This document shows, in pieces, positions 44,494-54,359 of a stretch of DNA of 64,000 nt. Both the position numbers and the translations under genes were made by a program. The notes below the pieces were generated by a model. That model saw only the letters and a program-made list of their open reading frames with translations. It was not told the DNA's origin and did not search any database. The first letter of the stretch is position 1; each line of letters opens with the position of its first letter. The stretch comes from Dyadobacter psychrotolerans (GTDB lineage: Bacteria; Bacteroidota; Bacteroidia; Cytophagales; Spirosomataceae), in the NCBI RefSeq assembly GCF_004349265.1, contig NZ_SMFL01000001.1, positions 372,001 through 436,000 on the forward strand, written 5' to 3'.

Positions 44494-46734
44494 ATGAAAC
44501 ACATTTTCAAAAAAGCAATTTATGCGCTTTTCATTTGTCCAATGCTGCTGAATCAGGCTGATGCCCAGGCAGTGATGGGGTTTGGTCCGGCCGCCGCCAA
44601 AAAGGAACTGGACCTTGAAGCTTCTTTTGACAAGCAGCTTCAGGTGAATAATATCAAGGACTGGATGAAAAGAATGACTGCATTCCCTCACCAGCTTGGT
44701 TCGGCTTACGGACTTGATAATGCGCTTTTTCTGCGTGATAAACTTATTTCCTGGGGATTTGAAGCGCATCTGGATACTTCTTTTGTCCTTTTCCCTACTC
44801 CAAAGGTTCGTATACTGGAAATGACTGGACCCACAAAATTTAAAGCTTCTCTTGCAGAACGGGCGGTGAAAGAGGATGCAACATCCGGTCAGACAAAAGA
44901 TGTACTTCCTCCCTACCACGCATTTTCGGCGGATGGCGACGTTACGGCGGATCTGGTTTTTGTAAACTATGGTATTCCGGAAGATTATGAAGAACTGGCC
45001 AGATTGGGGGTAGACGTTAAAGGAAAAATCGTGATCGCCAAATATGGTAATTCATGGAGGGGAATTAAACCAAAAGTTGCTTACGAACATGGGGCAATCG
45101 GCTGTATCATTTATTCCGACCCGAAAGAAGACGGTTTCTTCCAGGGTGAAGTGTATCCGAAAGGTCCGTACAAAAATGATGCAGGTGCCCAGCGCGGCTC
45201 GGTGGTGGATCTTCCGCTAGCGCCAGGTGACCCGCTTACAAATGGTTTTGTTGCGGATAAAGATCATAAACGTTTGACCGTTCAGGAAGCACCCAGTATG
45301 ATGAAAATCCCGGTTTTGCCAATATCTTATGGAGATGCACTTCCTTTACTCAAAGCATTGGGCGGACAGGTTGCTCCGGCTTCATGGCGTGGCGCTTTGC
45401 CGATAACGTACCACATCGGCCCCGGACCAGCCAAAGTACATTTGAAACTGGAATTCAACTTTGACATTGTGCCTGCTTACAATGTGATTGCTACAATAAA
45501 AGGTTCTGAATTTCCGGATCAGTGGGTTGTACGCGGAAACCACCATGATGCCTGGGTTTTTGGCGCAAGTGATCCTGTGAGCGGTGCGGTGTCCGAACTG
45601 GAAGAAGCACGTGTACTGGGAGAATTGTTAAAAACAGGCTGGAAACCAAAACGTACAATTGTTTACTGCTGGTGGGACGGCGAGGAACCGGGTTTATTAG
45701 GTTCAACTGAATGGGTAGAAAAATACCAGAAAACATTATCGGCCAACACGGTTGTTTACATCAATACCGATGGCAATGGCCGTGGATTTTTAGGTGCAGG
45801 CGGATCGCATACGCTGGAAAAATTTATCAATCAGGTTGGAGCAAGTGTCCCGGATCCTGAACAGGGAGGAACTGTAATTGACCGTCTGCGTTCAAGAATG
45901 CTTATCGAAGGAACGCCTGCAATGAAACAGGACGCCAAAACAAGAAGTGACTTAAGAATTGGCGCACTTGGATCGGGATCAGACTACACACCTTTTATCC
46001 AGCATTTAGGTATTGCATCCATGAATTTAGGTTTTGGCGGTGAAGACAGTGGCGGCGATTACCATTCTATTTATGATTCCTATGACAATTATGTCCGGTT
46101 TAAAGATGGTGATTTCTCCTACGGAATAGCACTGGCAAAAACGGCCGGTCATTCGGTGCTGCGTTTTGCCAACTCGGAAGTTTTGCCATTCGATTTCAGC
46201 AATTTCTCAAACACGGTTCAAACGTATGCTACCGAAATCAAACGAGCTCTTGAAACGGTAAGAACGAAAGCGGAAGAGCATAACAAGCTTATAAACGATA
46301 ACCGTTTCCAGCTGGCAGCAGATCCGAAAAAAGCATTTGTAAAACCGGAACCTATGAAAGTTGCTCCTTATATGAATTTTGCTCCTTTGGAAAATGCATT
46401 GGCAACTTTGGAAAAAAGTGCATCGGCTTACACACAGGCAGCCGGGAAAACAGAAAACGTTCCTGCGGCAAATCTGGGCAAGCTGAATGAGATTTTGTAC
46501 AAAACAGAAAGAACACTTATTAATCAGGAAGGACTGCCCCGTCGGCCATGGTACAAACATCAGATTTATGCTCCTGGCTTTTATACAGGTTATGGAGTAA
46601 AAACTTTGCCTATGATCCGCGAGGCCATCGAACAAAAAAACTGGACAGAAGCGGAACAGGGAATTCTGCGTGTGAGCGAAGCTTTAAAATCTTTCACAGC
46701 TGAAATTGACAAAGCAACAGCATTGTTGAAATAA
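44494..46734 (+). CDS. M28-family metallopeptidase, glutamate carboxypeptidase II-like
   Basis: A 746-residue secreted di-zinc exopeptidase. A Sec signal (about 1-24, cleavage after ADA) is followed by a PA (protease-associated) domain (about 130-300, GKIVIAKYG and AIGCIIYSDPKEDG), the M28 catalytic domain and a C-terminal transferrin-receptor-like dimerisation domain. Zinc ligands by family match: H350 (GNHHDAW), D360 (GASDP), E397/E398 (DGEEPGLLG), D426 (INTDGNG) and a histidine in SGGDYHSIYDSY. Such enzymes remove C-terminal glutamate or act as aminopeptidases. It is monocistronic, divergent from the ECF sigma gene, and closed by a terminator 200 bases away. Confidence 0.94.
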   Translation: MKHIFKKAIYALFICPMLLNQADAQAVMGFGPAAAKKELDLEASFDKQLQVNNIKDWMKRMTAFPHQLGSAYGLDNALFLRDKLISWGFEAHLDTSFVLFPTPKVRILEMTGPTKFKASLAERAVKEDATSGQTKDVLPPYHAFSADGDVTADLVFVNYGIPEDYEELARLGVDVKGKIVIAKYGNSWRGIKPKVAYEHGAIGCIIYSDPKEDGFFQGEVYPKGPYKNDAGAQRGSVVDLPLAPGDPLTNGFVADKDHKRLTVQEAPSMMKIPVLPISYGDALPLLKALGGQVAPASWRGALPITYHIGPGPAKVHLKLEFNFDIVPAYNVIATIKGSEFPDQWVVRGNHHDAWVFGASDPVSGAVSELEEARVLGELLKTGWKPKRTIVYCWWDGEEPGLLGSTEWVEKYQKTLSANTVVYINTDGNGRGFLGAGGSHTLEKFINQVGASVPDPEQGGTVIDRLRSRMLIEGTPAMKQDAKTRSDLRIGALGSGSDYTPFIQHLGIASMNLGFGGEDSGGDYHSIYDSYDNYVRFKDGDFSYGIALAKTAGHSVLRFANSEVLPFDFSNFSNTVQTYATEIKRALETVRTKAEEHNKLINDNRFQLAADPKKAFVKPEPMKVAPYMNFAPLENALATLEKSASAYTQAAGKTENVPAANLGKLNEILYKTERTLINQEGLPRRPWYKHQIYAPGFYTGYGVKTLPMIREAIEQKNWTEAEQGILRVSEALKSFTAEIDKATALLK

Positions 46735-46936
46735 ATTTTAGAAGGGTTACGAACTGACACATAGTTATTTACAAAATTACTGTAAAAATATTTCGGTCGG
46801 CGTGTGACCATTTAGAGTTAAACCAGTCTACATCCTTAGACAAGCTCTATACACGCGGGTACACACATTATATTTAAACGCTTCATCAGCAGATTAAACC
46901 GAGCATTCGTTAGCACTTCATCAATACTATTAGCCA

Positions 46937-46977
46937 ACCTGTTTAAGCGGCACCATGCCAATTGAACAGGTTTTTTT
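46937..46977 (+). terminator. Rho-independent terminator downstream of the M28 peptidase
   Basis: AACCTGTT (46937-46944) pairs with AACAGGTT (46965-46972) around an inner GGC/GCC stem, followed by TTTTT. Confidence 0.85.
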
Positions 46978-47059
46978 ATGCTGTAACCAGCAAATACCGT
47001 TCAAGTAAGTCAATCAACCACTCATGTACTTTGTATAACATAGTACCTAGTATAACACT

Positions 47060-47067
47060 TACATTTG
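47060..47067 (+). promoter_or_regulatory. Putative -7 element of the small secreted protein gene
   Basis: TACATTTG matches TAnnTTTG, 48 bases before the ATG. TTTG at 47030-47033 is 26 bases upstream, longer than usual. The repeated GTATAACA between them could be a regulator site. Confidence 0.4.
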
Positions 47068-47115
47068 TCTTGTTCTTAAACGGGAACAAAATCAAACTCT
47101 AAATATTAGCCAGCC

Positions 47116-47496
47116 ATGAAAATCTCAATTAAATCTCTGATCGCAGCAATCGCATTAAGTACCGTTCTTGTTTTTAACGCTTCGGCGAATGACAAAGAAG
47201 CAAAAAAAGCAACCGGTTTCGGTACCGGAGTTTACGCCTCCAAATCCGGAAAAATTAACGTAAGCATTGACAAGTTTAACAACAAACCAACCGTAATCCT
47301 GCTTGAAAACAGCAGAGGCGAAGTTTTGTACCGTGAAATAACAGGTAAAAATGAAACTAGAGTAAGACGTTCACTCAACATGAGCGACATGCCTTCCGGC
47401 GAATACAAACTTCAGATCGTGAGTGGCGGTGAAAAACAAACCAAAACGCTCGAATTGTTTGACAAACAGCCGGAAAGATTAATTTCGATGAAATAA
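47116..47496 (+). CDS. Small secreted beta-rich protein
   Basis: A 126-residue product with a Sec signal (about 1-24, cleavage after ASA). The mature part (VILLENSRGEVLYREI, MSDMPSGEYKLQIVSGGEKQTKTLEL) has the strand pattern and the 'L-P-S-G-x-Y-x-L-x-I' motif seen in type IX secretion C-terminal domains and in DUF3244-like proteins, but it is a stand-alone domain, not a tail of a large protein. Function unknown; envelope or surface location expected. It is a single gene closed by a strong terminator. Confidence 0.8.
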   Translation: MKISIKSLIAAIALSTVLVFNASANDKEAKKATGFGTGVYASKSGKINVSIDKFNNKPTVILLENSRGEVLYREITGKNETRVRRSLNMSDMPSGEYKLQIVSGGEKQTKTLELFDKQPERLISMK

Positions 47497-47542
47497 GCGA
47501 AGTTTGCTTGATGCGTATTCTGACTTCTTAGCTTCGGACTGT

Positions 47543-47587
47543 AAAAAAAGAGGATGACTGCTGCAAACAGCGGACATCCTCTTTTCT
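47543..47587. terminator. Bidirectional terminator between small secreted protein and leuS
   Basis: AAAAGAGGATG and CATCCTCTTTT form the outer stem, with inner CTGCTG/CAGCGG pairing around CAAA. A-run on the left and T-run on the right serve both convergent genes. Confidence 0.92.
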
Positions 47588-47636
47588 AATTTATGAGCGT
47601 TTAACTCCTGACTACTTTATCTTCTTTAAATCCTCC

Positions 47637-50525
47637 TCAAAGAACCACATTTACAATACGCTTCGGAACTACAATCACCTTTTTAGGTGTGTTACCTTCC
47701 ATCCATTTTTGAACTACTTCGTTGGCCAGCACTTCTTTCTCAATATCAGCAGGTGAAGTATCCAATGCAAACGGAAGCGAAATTCGTACTTTACCGTTAA
47801 TCTGGATAGGATATTCAAAAATAGCTTCAACGATATATTTTGGTTCGAATTTTGGGAAGGCGGCTTTTGAAACCATTCCTTTTTCGTTGCCCAGCGCGTC
47901 CCAAAGTTCCTCGGAAATATGCGGAGCATACGGTGAAAGAAGGATAACCAGCTCTTCCAGAACGGCTCTGCTTTGGCATTTCAAACTGCTCAGCTCATTT
48001 ACACAAACCATAAATGCACTTACCGCTGTGTTGAAAGAAAAATTCTCAATATCTTCTTCAATCTTTTTGATTGTTTTGTGCAGGATTTTCAGTTCTTCCG
48101 GTTTTGCAGGAACATCTTTAATCATCCATTGGCCTAAGTCATTGTAGAACAACCGCCAGAATTTCCGAATAAACCGGTACGTTCCGTCGATCCCGTTTGT
48201 ATTCCAGGGTTTCGCCTGTTCAAGCGGTCCCAGGAACATTTCGTAAAGCCGCAAGGTATCTGCACCATATTTGATTACGATGTCATCCGGATTAACGACA
48301 TTGAATTTGGATTTGGACATTTTTTCCACTTCCCAGCCACACTGATATTTTCCGTCTTCCAGAATAAACTCGGCGTTTTCTCCTGCAATGTCATTCCGCG
48401 TCGCTTTGAATTTCTCAACATCGAGAATATCATTTTCCACAATATTGACATCAACATGCAAAGGCGTAACATCATATTGTGACTTCAAACCCGCACTTAC
48501 AAAAACCGGTTTGCTATAATTTTCACTTTTAACCCTGTAAACAAAATTACTGCGGCCCTGAATCATCCCCTGATTGATCAGCTTTTTGAAAGGCTCTTCC
48601 TCCGGCACAAAACCTCTGTCTTTCAAAAACTTATTCCAAAAACGGCTGTATAACAAGTGTCCCGTTGCATGTTCGGTTCCGCCTATGTACAAATCCACAT
48701 CTTTCCAGTATTCAATCGCTTCTTTGGACGCAAATTCGTTTTCGTTTTTAGAATCCATATACCGGTACCAATACCAGCTGCTTCCTGCCCAGCCCGGCAT
48801 TGTGCTCAGTTCGTAGGCATTACCCGATCCATGCGCCCAGCCTTCTGCCCTGCCCAACGGCGGCTCTCCGCTTTCTGTTGGCAAATATTTATCAACCTCG
48901 GGTAAGTTCAAAGGCAATTCACTTTCATCCAGCAAATAGGGCAATGGCTGACCGTTGCTGTCATTTTTATAATAAACCGGAACCGGCTCACCCCAGTAAC
49001 GCTGACGGCCAAAAACCGCATCACGCAAACGGTAATTAATTTTTCCTTTACCAACACCCTTTTCTTCGAGCCACTGGATCAAAGTCTGATTGGCTTCATG
49101 GAATGTCATTCCGTTGATCATTCCGGAATTGATGTAACGCCCTTCCTTTGTAGAATCTGCGTGGATATCCGTTTCCTTTTGCGCGTCAAGAATCGGAATA
49201 ATTGGTAAACCAAAATGTTCTGCAAAATTCCAGTCCCGCTGATCGCCCGAAGGAACCGCCATTACAGCACCTGTCCCATATCCTGCCAAAACATAGTCTG
49301 CAATATAAACCGGCACTTTTTCGCCATTTACAGGATTAAGCACATAAGCCCCCGTAAAAGCTCCCGAAACGGTTTTTACATCAGAAACCCTGTCGCGCTC
49401 CGATTTCTTTTTTGTTTTATCAAGATATGCATCAATTTCACCGCGTTGTTCAGGCGTTGTAATAACGTCTACCAACTCATGCTCAGGAGCAATCACCATA
49501 AATGATACTCCATAAATAGTATCAACACGTGTGGTGAAAACTTCTATAAAATGGGACAAAGAGGAAGATGGGGAGGAAGGGAGGAAGTTATTGTCCGTTT
49601 CTCCATTCGATCCATTCTCCCTTTCTTCCTTTTTTTCAACCAATTGAAACTTCACCAGTGCTCCAACCGACCTTCCGATCCAGTTGCGTTGCTGCTCCTT
49701 TAATGAATCAGTCCATTCAACGGTATCCAAACCATCCAAAAGACGCTGTGAATATGCTGTGATACGCATCATCCACTGGCGCATCAGTTTTTGGATCACA
49801 GGAAAACCACCTCTTTCAGAAACTCCGTCCTTTACCTCATCGTTTGAAAGTACCGAACCCAGTGCAGGACACCAGTTTACGGTCGCATCCGCAACATAAG
49901 TCAGGCGGTATTTTAAAGTAATTTTATATTTTTCTTCTTCCGTTAAAGCGTTCCACTTGTCGGCGGTGAAAACCGAAACGTCTTCGTCTGATGGTGCATT
50001 AACATTGTTATTACCTTCTTCTTCAAACTTCGCAACCAACGTTTCAATTGCTTCGGCCTGCTTTGTATCGTTATTATACCAGCTGTTAAAAAGCTCCATA
50101 AAGATCCACTGTGTCCACTTGTAGTAAGAAGGATCAGAGGTACGGACTTCCCGGCTCCAGTCGTAGCTCAGGCCGAGGTTCTTTAATTGCTCAATATATC
50201 GGGTAATATTTTGTTCGGTCGTGATGGCAGGATGCTGACCCGTCTGGATCGCATATTGCTCAGCAGGAAGGCCAAAACTGTCGAAACCCATCGGATGTAA
50301 AACGTTGAATCCTTTCAGCCTTTTGTAACGTGAATAGATGTCAGACGCGATATAGCCCAGCGGATGTCCAACATGCAAACCGGCACCGGAAGGATAAGGA
50401 AACATATCCAACACATAATACTTAGGAAGTTCAGATTTGTTTTCAACCTTAAAAACACCATTATTTTCCCAAAAATCCTGCCACTTTTTCTCAATATCCC
50501 TATGACTATACTCACTCATGATCAT
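47637..50525 (-). CDS. leuS: Leucyl-tRNA synthetase
   Basis: Charges tRNA-Leu with leucine. The class I signatures are present: HVGH at residues 51-54 (HIGH) and KMSKS at 735-739, with the CP1 editing domain between (motifs [24 protein letters not shown]) and the C-terminal anticodon-binding region. At 962 residues it is longer than most: residues about 297-326 ([12 protein letters not shown]..., [11 protein letters not shown]) are a low-complexity insert at the entry to the editing domain. Two starts, 50525 and 50519, are possible; MSEYSH is more typical. The gene stands alone and ends at a terminator shared with its convergent neighbour. Confidence 0.98.
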   Translation of the reverse strand: MIMSEYSHRDIEKKWQDFWENNGVFKVENKSELPKYYVLDMFPYPSGAGLHVGHPLGYIASDIYSRYKRLKGFNVLHPMGFDSFGLPAEQYAIQTGQHPAITTEQNITRYIEQLKNLGLSYDWSREVRTSDPSYYKWTQWIFMELFNSWYNNDTKQAEAIETLVAKFEEEGNNNVNAPSDEDVSVFTADKWNALTEEEKYKITLKYRLTYVADATVNWCPALGSVLSNDEVKDGVSERGGFPVIQKLMRQWMMRITAYSQRLLDGLDTVEWTDSLKEQQRNWIGRSVGALVKFQLVEKKEERENGSNGETDNNFLPSSPSSSLSHFIEVFTTRVDTIYGVSFMVIAPEHELVDVITTPEQRGEIDAYLDKTKKKSERDRVSDVKTVSGAFTGAYVLNPVNGEKVPVYIADYVLAGYGTGAVMAVPSGDQRDWNFAEHFGLPIIPILDAQKETDIHADSTKEGRYINSGMINGMTFHEANQTLIQWLEEKGVGKGKINYRLRDAVFGRQRYWGEPVPVYYKNDSNGQPLPYLLDESELPLNLPEVDKYLPTESGEPPLGRAEGWAHGSGNAYELSTMPGWAGSSWYWYRYMDSKNENEFASKEAIEYWKDVDLYIGGTEHATGHLLYSRFWNKFLKDRGFVPEEEPFKKLINQGMIQGRSNFVYRVKSENYSKPVFVSAGLKSQYDVTPLHVDVNIVENDILDVEKFKATRNDIAGENAEFILEDGKYQCGWEVEKMSKSKFNVVNPDDIVIKYGADTLRLYEMFLGPLEQAKPWNTNGIDGTYRFIRKFWRLFYNDLGQWMIKDVPAKPEELKILHKTIKKIEEDIENFSFNTAVSAFMVCVNELSSLKCQSRAVLEELVILLSPYAPHISEELWDALGNEKGMVSKAAFPKFEPKYIVEAIFEYPIQINGKVRISLPFALDTSPADIEKEVLANEVVQKWMEGNTPKKVIVVPKRIVNVVL

Positions 50526-50818
50526 TATAATTTATTATCGGTACTTCTCTTTCTATTTGATTATTAACTGGTTATAAAACGAACTATCCGTTTAAAACTA
50601 TATTCCAAAATAAAGGTCAGTTAAAATCGCCCGCAAAAATAGTTGATTTGCTTGTAATCAGCGTTGTCGGCTCTTACTATAAATTAAAAAGACCTTTTTA
50701 CGGCCGTGTGGAAAGTAATTCCCAAAGGCAGTAATCCGGTTATGTTATGAACCCGGCACAGCTTTTTAGATTCTTTTATTAACAACTAAAAACCAAATAA
50801 CATTTAACATTAAAAACT

Positions 50819-51490
50819 ATGAAAAAATTAGTATTTGCACTTTGTGCGCTCGTGATCAGTTTTTCTGCTTCGGCGCAGTATGATCCGGCATTTCGGTTTG
50901 GGATAAAGGCTGGCGCAAACCTATCTAACATCAACGGCAGCAACGATTTAACCTTGTCGTCAGGTGGAAATGCCTTCAACTTTAAGGATAATGACAACCG
51001 TTCACTTGGTTTTGCAGGCGGTGTGTTTTTTAGATTTGGTAGAAATGTGTACATCCAGCCTGAATTCCTTTTGTCTCAAAAAGGCGGTAAATTCAATGTA
51101 TTTGAAGACGGCGTTCAAAATTCTGACGGCAAAGTAGATGTAAGATTTTCAAATCTTGATGTTCCCGTTCTTTTCGGGGTGCGAATTGCAAAATTCTTTC
51201 GTATTAACGTTGGACCGATGGCGTCTTTAAGATTGTCGGATAACGGAAAAATCGGAGATAGCTTTGATGATGTTACCGGAAATAATTCTCAATCGGAATT
51301 TAAAAACCGTCTTGCTTATGGTTACCAGGCAGGTGTAGGTTTCGACTTTGGCAGATTGAGTCTTGATGTTCGATATGAAGGAAATTTTACCGACATTGTA
51401 AAGATTAATTTTGATAACGCCACAACCGCCTCTCAGTTTGGCAAGAAAAGCAATCTTTACCAGGCAACGCTTGGATTTGCAATTTTCTGA
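50819..51490 (+). CDS. Outer-membrane beta-barrel protein (porin family, PorT-like)
   Basis: A 223-residue product with a Sec signal (about 1-20, cleavage after ASA) and the OMP beta-barrel domain (PF13568 type): FRFGIKAGANLSNING, GFAGGVFFRFGRNVYIQPEFLLSQKGGKF, VDVRFSNLDVPVLFGVRIAKFF, and the closing LYQATLGFAIF with terminal phenylalanine. Eight to ten strands are expected. No enzyme motif. It is a single gene with its own terminator. Members of the family are common in Bacteroidota and usually lack a defined role. Confidence 0.9.
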   Translation: MKKLVFALCALVISFSASAQYDPAFRFGIKAGANLSNINGSNDLTLSSGGNAFNFKDNDNRSLGFAGGVFFRFGRNVYIQPEFLLSQKGGKFNVFEDGVQNSDGKVDVRFSNLDVPVLFGVRIAKFFRINVGPMASLRLSDNGKIGDSFDDVTGNNSQSEFKNRLAYGYQAGVGFDFGRLSLDVRYEGNFTDIVKINFDNATTASQFGKKSNLYQATLGFAIF

Positions 51491-51513
51491 TAAAAATAAA
51501 AACATTAAGGACC

Positions 51514-51552
51514 AGGCGGAGCATATTTTACATAGCTCCGCCTTATTTTTTA
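51514..51552 (+). terminator. Terminator after the beta-barrel gene
   Basis: AGGCGGAGC (51514-51522) pairs exactly with GCTCCGCCT (51535-51543) over a 12-base loop and is followed by TATTTTTTAT. Confidence 0.92.
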
Positions 51553-51670
51553 TCCATTTAAACAGGCCCGTTGAATTTCTGGATCTGTTGATATTTAGCT
51601 ATATTGCCAGCTTTGGTTCCAGCGCGAGACCCAGATCTTCAAAGTAAACCTGAACTTCCATTTTTTTGCA

Positions 51671-53161
51671 GTGGCTATAAATACCGATAACGTCAAATTG
51701 GTCTTTGGACTAAAATTAAAGCAGCTTCGTCTTGACAAAGGGTTATCGCTCAACGAGCTTTCCCGGAAATCGGGGTTGTCGTTATCCTATATTAATGAGA
51801 TAGAAAAAGGTAAAAAATATCCCAAATCTGACAAGATCATTGCATTGGCCGCTGCGATGGATACGGACTACGACACCCTGGTTTCGCTTAAACTCAGCAA
51901 ACGTCTTGAACCAATTTCCGAACTTCTCAGCTCTAACATTCTTACAGAACTCCCGCTCGAACTTTTCGGAATAGACCCTGCAAACCTGTTGGAAATTCTG
52001 TCCGATGCGCCTATGAAGATTAGTGCTTTTGTAGGAACGCTCATCGAAATTGCCCGTAATTACAACATGTCTATAGAGAAGTTTTACTTCTCTGCATTGC
52101 GGACTTACCAGGAAATGCACGATAATTACTTCGAGGACATCGAACTGGAAGCAGAGCAGTTTCTGACGACTCACCAGGTTGCAGAAGAAATGCTGGTTAA
52201 TGAGGATTTTTTATCCGGAATATTAACTGAAAAGTACCATTATAAAATTGAACATATCAACGAAAAGGTCAATCCGGAATTTGCCAGCATCAGGTCACTG
52301 ACCATTCCGGGAGCGCAGGGAAACAGACTATTACTTAATCCACGCCTTTCGTCAGTTCAGCGTCTGTTTATTTACGGCCGTGAACTTGGCTATCATTATC
52401 TGAACTTAAAAAACCGGCTTCACACGACAGATCTGGTAGAAGCCGAATCATTTGAGCAATTGCTCAACAACTTTAAAGCTTCGTATTTTGCCAGCGCGGT
52501 TATTATAAAAAGAAGTTTACTGGTACCTAAACTCGCTGACTTTTTCGCAGAGAAAACCTGGCAGCCAGAAAAGCTGATCGCCATGATTCGCGAGTTCAAC
52601 ACCACACCTGAATCTTTTTTTTACCGGGTAAGCAATGTGCTGCCTAATTACTTTGGTATTAACCAGATCTTCTTTTCAAGATTTAATAATTTTGCCGGGC
52701 AAAATCTGTTCGATATGACGAAGGAGATGCACATTTCCCGAAAACATTATCCGCATACGGTACGTGATGAGCATTATTGCCGGCGTTGGGTAGCTTTAAC
52801 TGTGTTAAATGATCTTGCCTCATTGGCCAAAAATAAAGAACAGCCACACATGCTTTGCAAAGCACAAAAATCCACTTACCTTGATTCAAAAGACGACTAT
52901 CTGGTCATCAGTTTTGCGCAGCCGATGGCAACCACGCCCGATCTGAATGTGAGTGTTTCGATGGGTATTTATCTGGATGATGCTACAAAGGAGAAACTTG
53001 CATTTTTAAATGATCCGGCGATACCGTCCAGAATTGTGAACCAAACCTGTGAAAGATGTGCTTTGTATGATTGCCGGGAGCGGATAGCTGCGCCTGTTAT
53101 CTTACAGAAAAAATTTAAAAACGAAGCTTTAAGAAAGGCGCTCAAAAAAATGATCAGATAG
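51671..53161 (+). CDS. XRE-family regulator of the ScfR (short-chain fatty acyl) type
   Basis: A 496-residue transcription factor that begins at GTG. Residues about 8-66 form an XRE helix-turn-helix (FGLKLKQLRLDKGLSLNELS, SLSYINEIEKGKKYP). The middle part has an IrrE-like fold, but the metallopeptidase HExxH motif is replaced by RELGYH (237-242), so it should not be proteolytic. The C-terminal DUF2083 domain ends with the cysteines C460-x-x-C463-x(4)-C468 (in CERCALYDC), typical of ScfR regulators that sense acyl-CoA esters in propionate, methylcitrate or glyoxylate control. A fatty acid hydroxylase and an acyl-CoA dehydrogenase lie downstream. Targets here are inferred. Confidence 0.87.
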   Translation: MAINTDNVKLVFGLKLKQLRLDKGLSLNELSRKSGLSLSYINEIEKGKKYPKSDKIIALAAAMDTDYDTLVSLKLSKRLEPISELLSSNILTELPLELFGIDPANLLEILSDAPMKISAFVGTLIEIARNYNMSIEKFYFSALRTYQEMHDNYFEDIELEAEQFLTTHQVAEEMLVNEDFLSGILTEKYHYKIEHINEKVNPEFASIRSLTIPGAQGNRLLLNPRLSSVQRLFIYGRELGYHYLNLKNRLHTTDLVEAESFEQLLNNFKASYFASAVIIKRSLLVPKLADFFAEKTWQPEKLIAMIREFNTTPESFFYRVSNVLPNYFGINQIFFSRFNNFAGQNLFDMTKEMHISRKHYPHTVRDEHYCRRWVALTVLNDLASLAKNKEQPHMLCKAQKSTYLDSKDDYLVISFAQPMATTPDLNVSVSMGIYLDDATKEKLAFLNDPAIPSRIVNQTCERCALYDCRERIAAPVILQKKFKNEALRKALKKMIR

Positions 53162-53332
53162 TAATATTGGTTATCAATTTACTTTGGCTCAGATACTATA
53201 ATTGTTTAAGCATTAGAACTAATAACGAACAAAAATATCAGATCGAAACAACTTTTTGCTCGTACCTAAACTAAGTTAAATTAAAAATTCCTTAAAAGTC
53301 GTAAATAGAAATAATCCCATTTTGTTCCAATC

Positions 53333-53340
53333 TATCTTTG
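53333..53340 (+). promoter_or_regulatory. Putative -7 element of the fatty acid hydroxylase gene
   Basis: TATCTTTG matches TAnnTTTG and lies 21 bases ahead of the ATG. No TTTG at the usual upstream distance was found. Confidence 0.45.
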
Positions 53341-53361
53341 CAAAAACTTTAAAATGATGCT

Positions 53362-54252
53362 ATGTCCGGCACTTATGAATTTGAGGATTTTATTTTAAAG
53401 CTGTCAACCCCCTTCTATATCATTCTGATTGCTTTGGAAATATTCCTGACCAACAGAACTGAACGGAATAGTTACTCTTTTAAAGATAGTGCAACGAACG
53501 CGGCCCTGATGCTTTTTAACGGAGCTGTTGATTTGCTTTTCCGCACCGCTTATGTAGGAATATTGATTTGGTTTTACAATTACCGGGTTATTGAACCGCT
53601 TGCGAATCCTTATTTGTACTGGACTGCACTTTTTTTATTGGAAGATCTTGCTTTCTATACTTTACATTACGTCGATCACCACAGCAGGTTATTTTGGGCC
53701 GTACATGTTACGCATCATTCCTCCGAACATTTTAACCTGACTACCGGTTTTCGCTCTTCGGTTTTCCAGCCCTTATATCGTTTTATCTATTTTATTCCTC
53801 TGGTTTTGCTGGGTTTCAGTCCCGCCGATATCGTAATTATGTATTCTGTCACACAGATTTACGGTATCATTGTTCATACAGAGTACATTCACAAACTTGG
53901 CTGGCTTGAATATATTTTTGTGACGCCTTCACATCATCGTGTACATCATGCCAGCAACATTGAGTATCTGGACAAAAACATGGGTATGTGCCTGATAATC
54001 TGGGATCGACTTTTCGGGACCTTTCAGGAGGAAATTCCTTCCGTTGCTCCGGTTTACGGTTTAACCAAACAAACTGAAAAAGAAGGTTTAAAAGAAACTA
54101 TTTTCCACGAATGGGGAGAAATTGGGAAAGATTTCAAACAGCCAATTACATTTTCGACAAAGCTAAAATATCTGCTTAAAGCACCGGGCTGGTCTCCGGA
54201 CGGATCCAGACAAACAAGTAAGGAGTTACAGAAGAAAATCAGTAGGGAGTGA
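53362..54252 (+). CDS. Sterol desaturase / fatty acid hydroxylase family protein
   Basis: A 296-residue integral-membrane di-iron oxygenase with about four membrane helices. The histidine clusters that bind iron are seen at H102-x-x-x-H106-H107, H115-x-x-H118-H119, H172 and H191-H192-x-x-H195-H196. The family hydroxylates or desaturates lipids (fatty acids, sterols, carotenoids) using oxygen. The substrate is not visible. It follows the ScfR-like regulator gene by 200 bases on the same strand and is convergent with the acyl-CoA dehydrogenase gene. Confidence 0.92.
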   Translation: MSGTYEFEDFILKLSTPFYIILIALEIFLTNRTERNSYSFKDSATNAALMLFNGAVDLLFRTAYVGILIWFYNYRVIEPLANPYLYWTALFLLEDLAFYTLHYVDHHSRLFWAVHVTHHSSEHFNLTTGFRSSVFQPLYRFIYFIPLVLLGFSPADIVIMYSVTQIYGIIVHTEYIHKLGWLEYIFVTPSHHRVHHASNIEYLDKNMGMCLIIWDRLFGTFQEEIPSVAPVYGLTKQTEKEGLKETIFHEWGEIGKDFKQPITFSTKLKYLLKAPGWSPDGSRQTSKELQKKISRE

Positions 54253-54359
54253 GATTGTGAAAAGTTAACAGTAAAAAGTTCTGAGTTCACAGTTTGCCTT
54301 ATACCTTGTATTGCAGCTACTCGCTTACAGCTCATCGCAACCAGCTGATAGCTGGCAGG

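Larger units (their letters stand above)
46735..47115. other. 381-base gap with a terminator and a promoter region
   Basis: No gene. Bases 46735-46936 show no coding or structural signal. A terminator follows (46937-46977) and then an AT-rich promoter region (see 47060) for the next gene. GTATAACA occurs twice, at 47033-47040 and 47050-47057. Confidence 0.55.

Noticed and set aside
44482..44919. 145-codon minus-strand frame overlapping the M28 peptidase start
   Set aside because: Antisense shadow of a gene with clear zinc-ligand motifs; the translation is arginine/cysteine-rich and unlike a real protein.
54253..54359. Low-complexity AGTTAACAGT-type sequence and CCAGC/GCTGG stem between the hydroxylase and dehydrogenase genes
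   Set aside because: Too short and weak to call a repeat family or a terminator; no T-tract after the stem.
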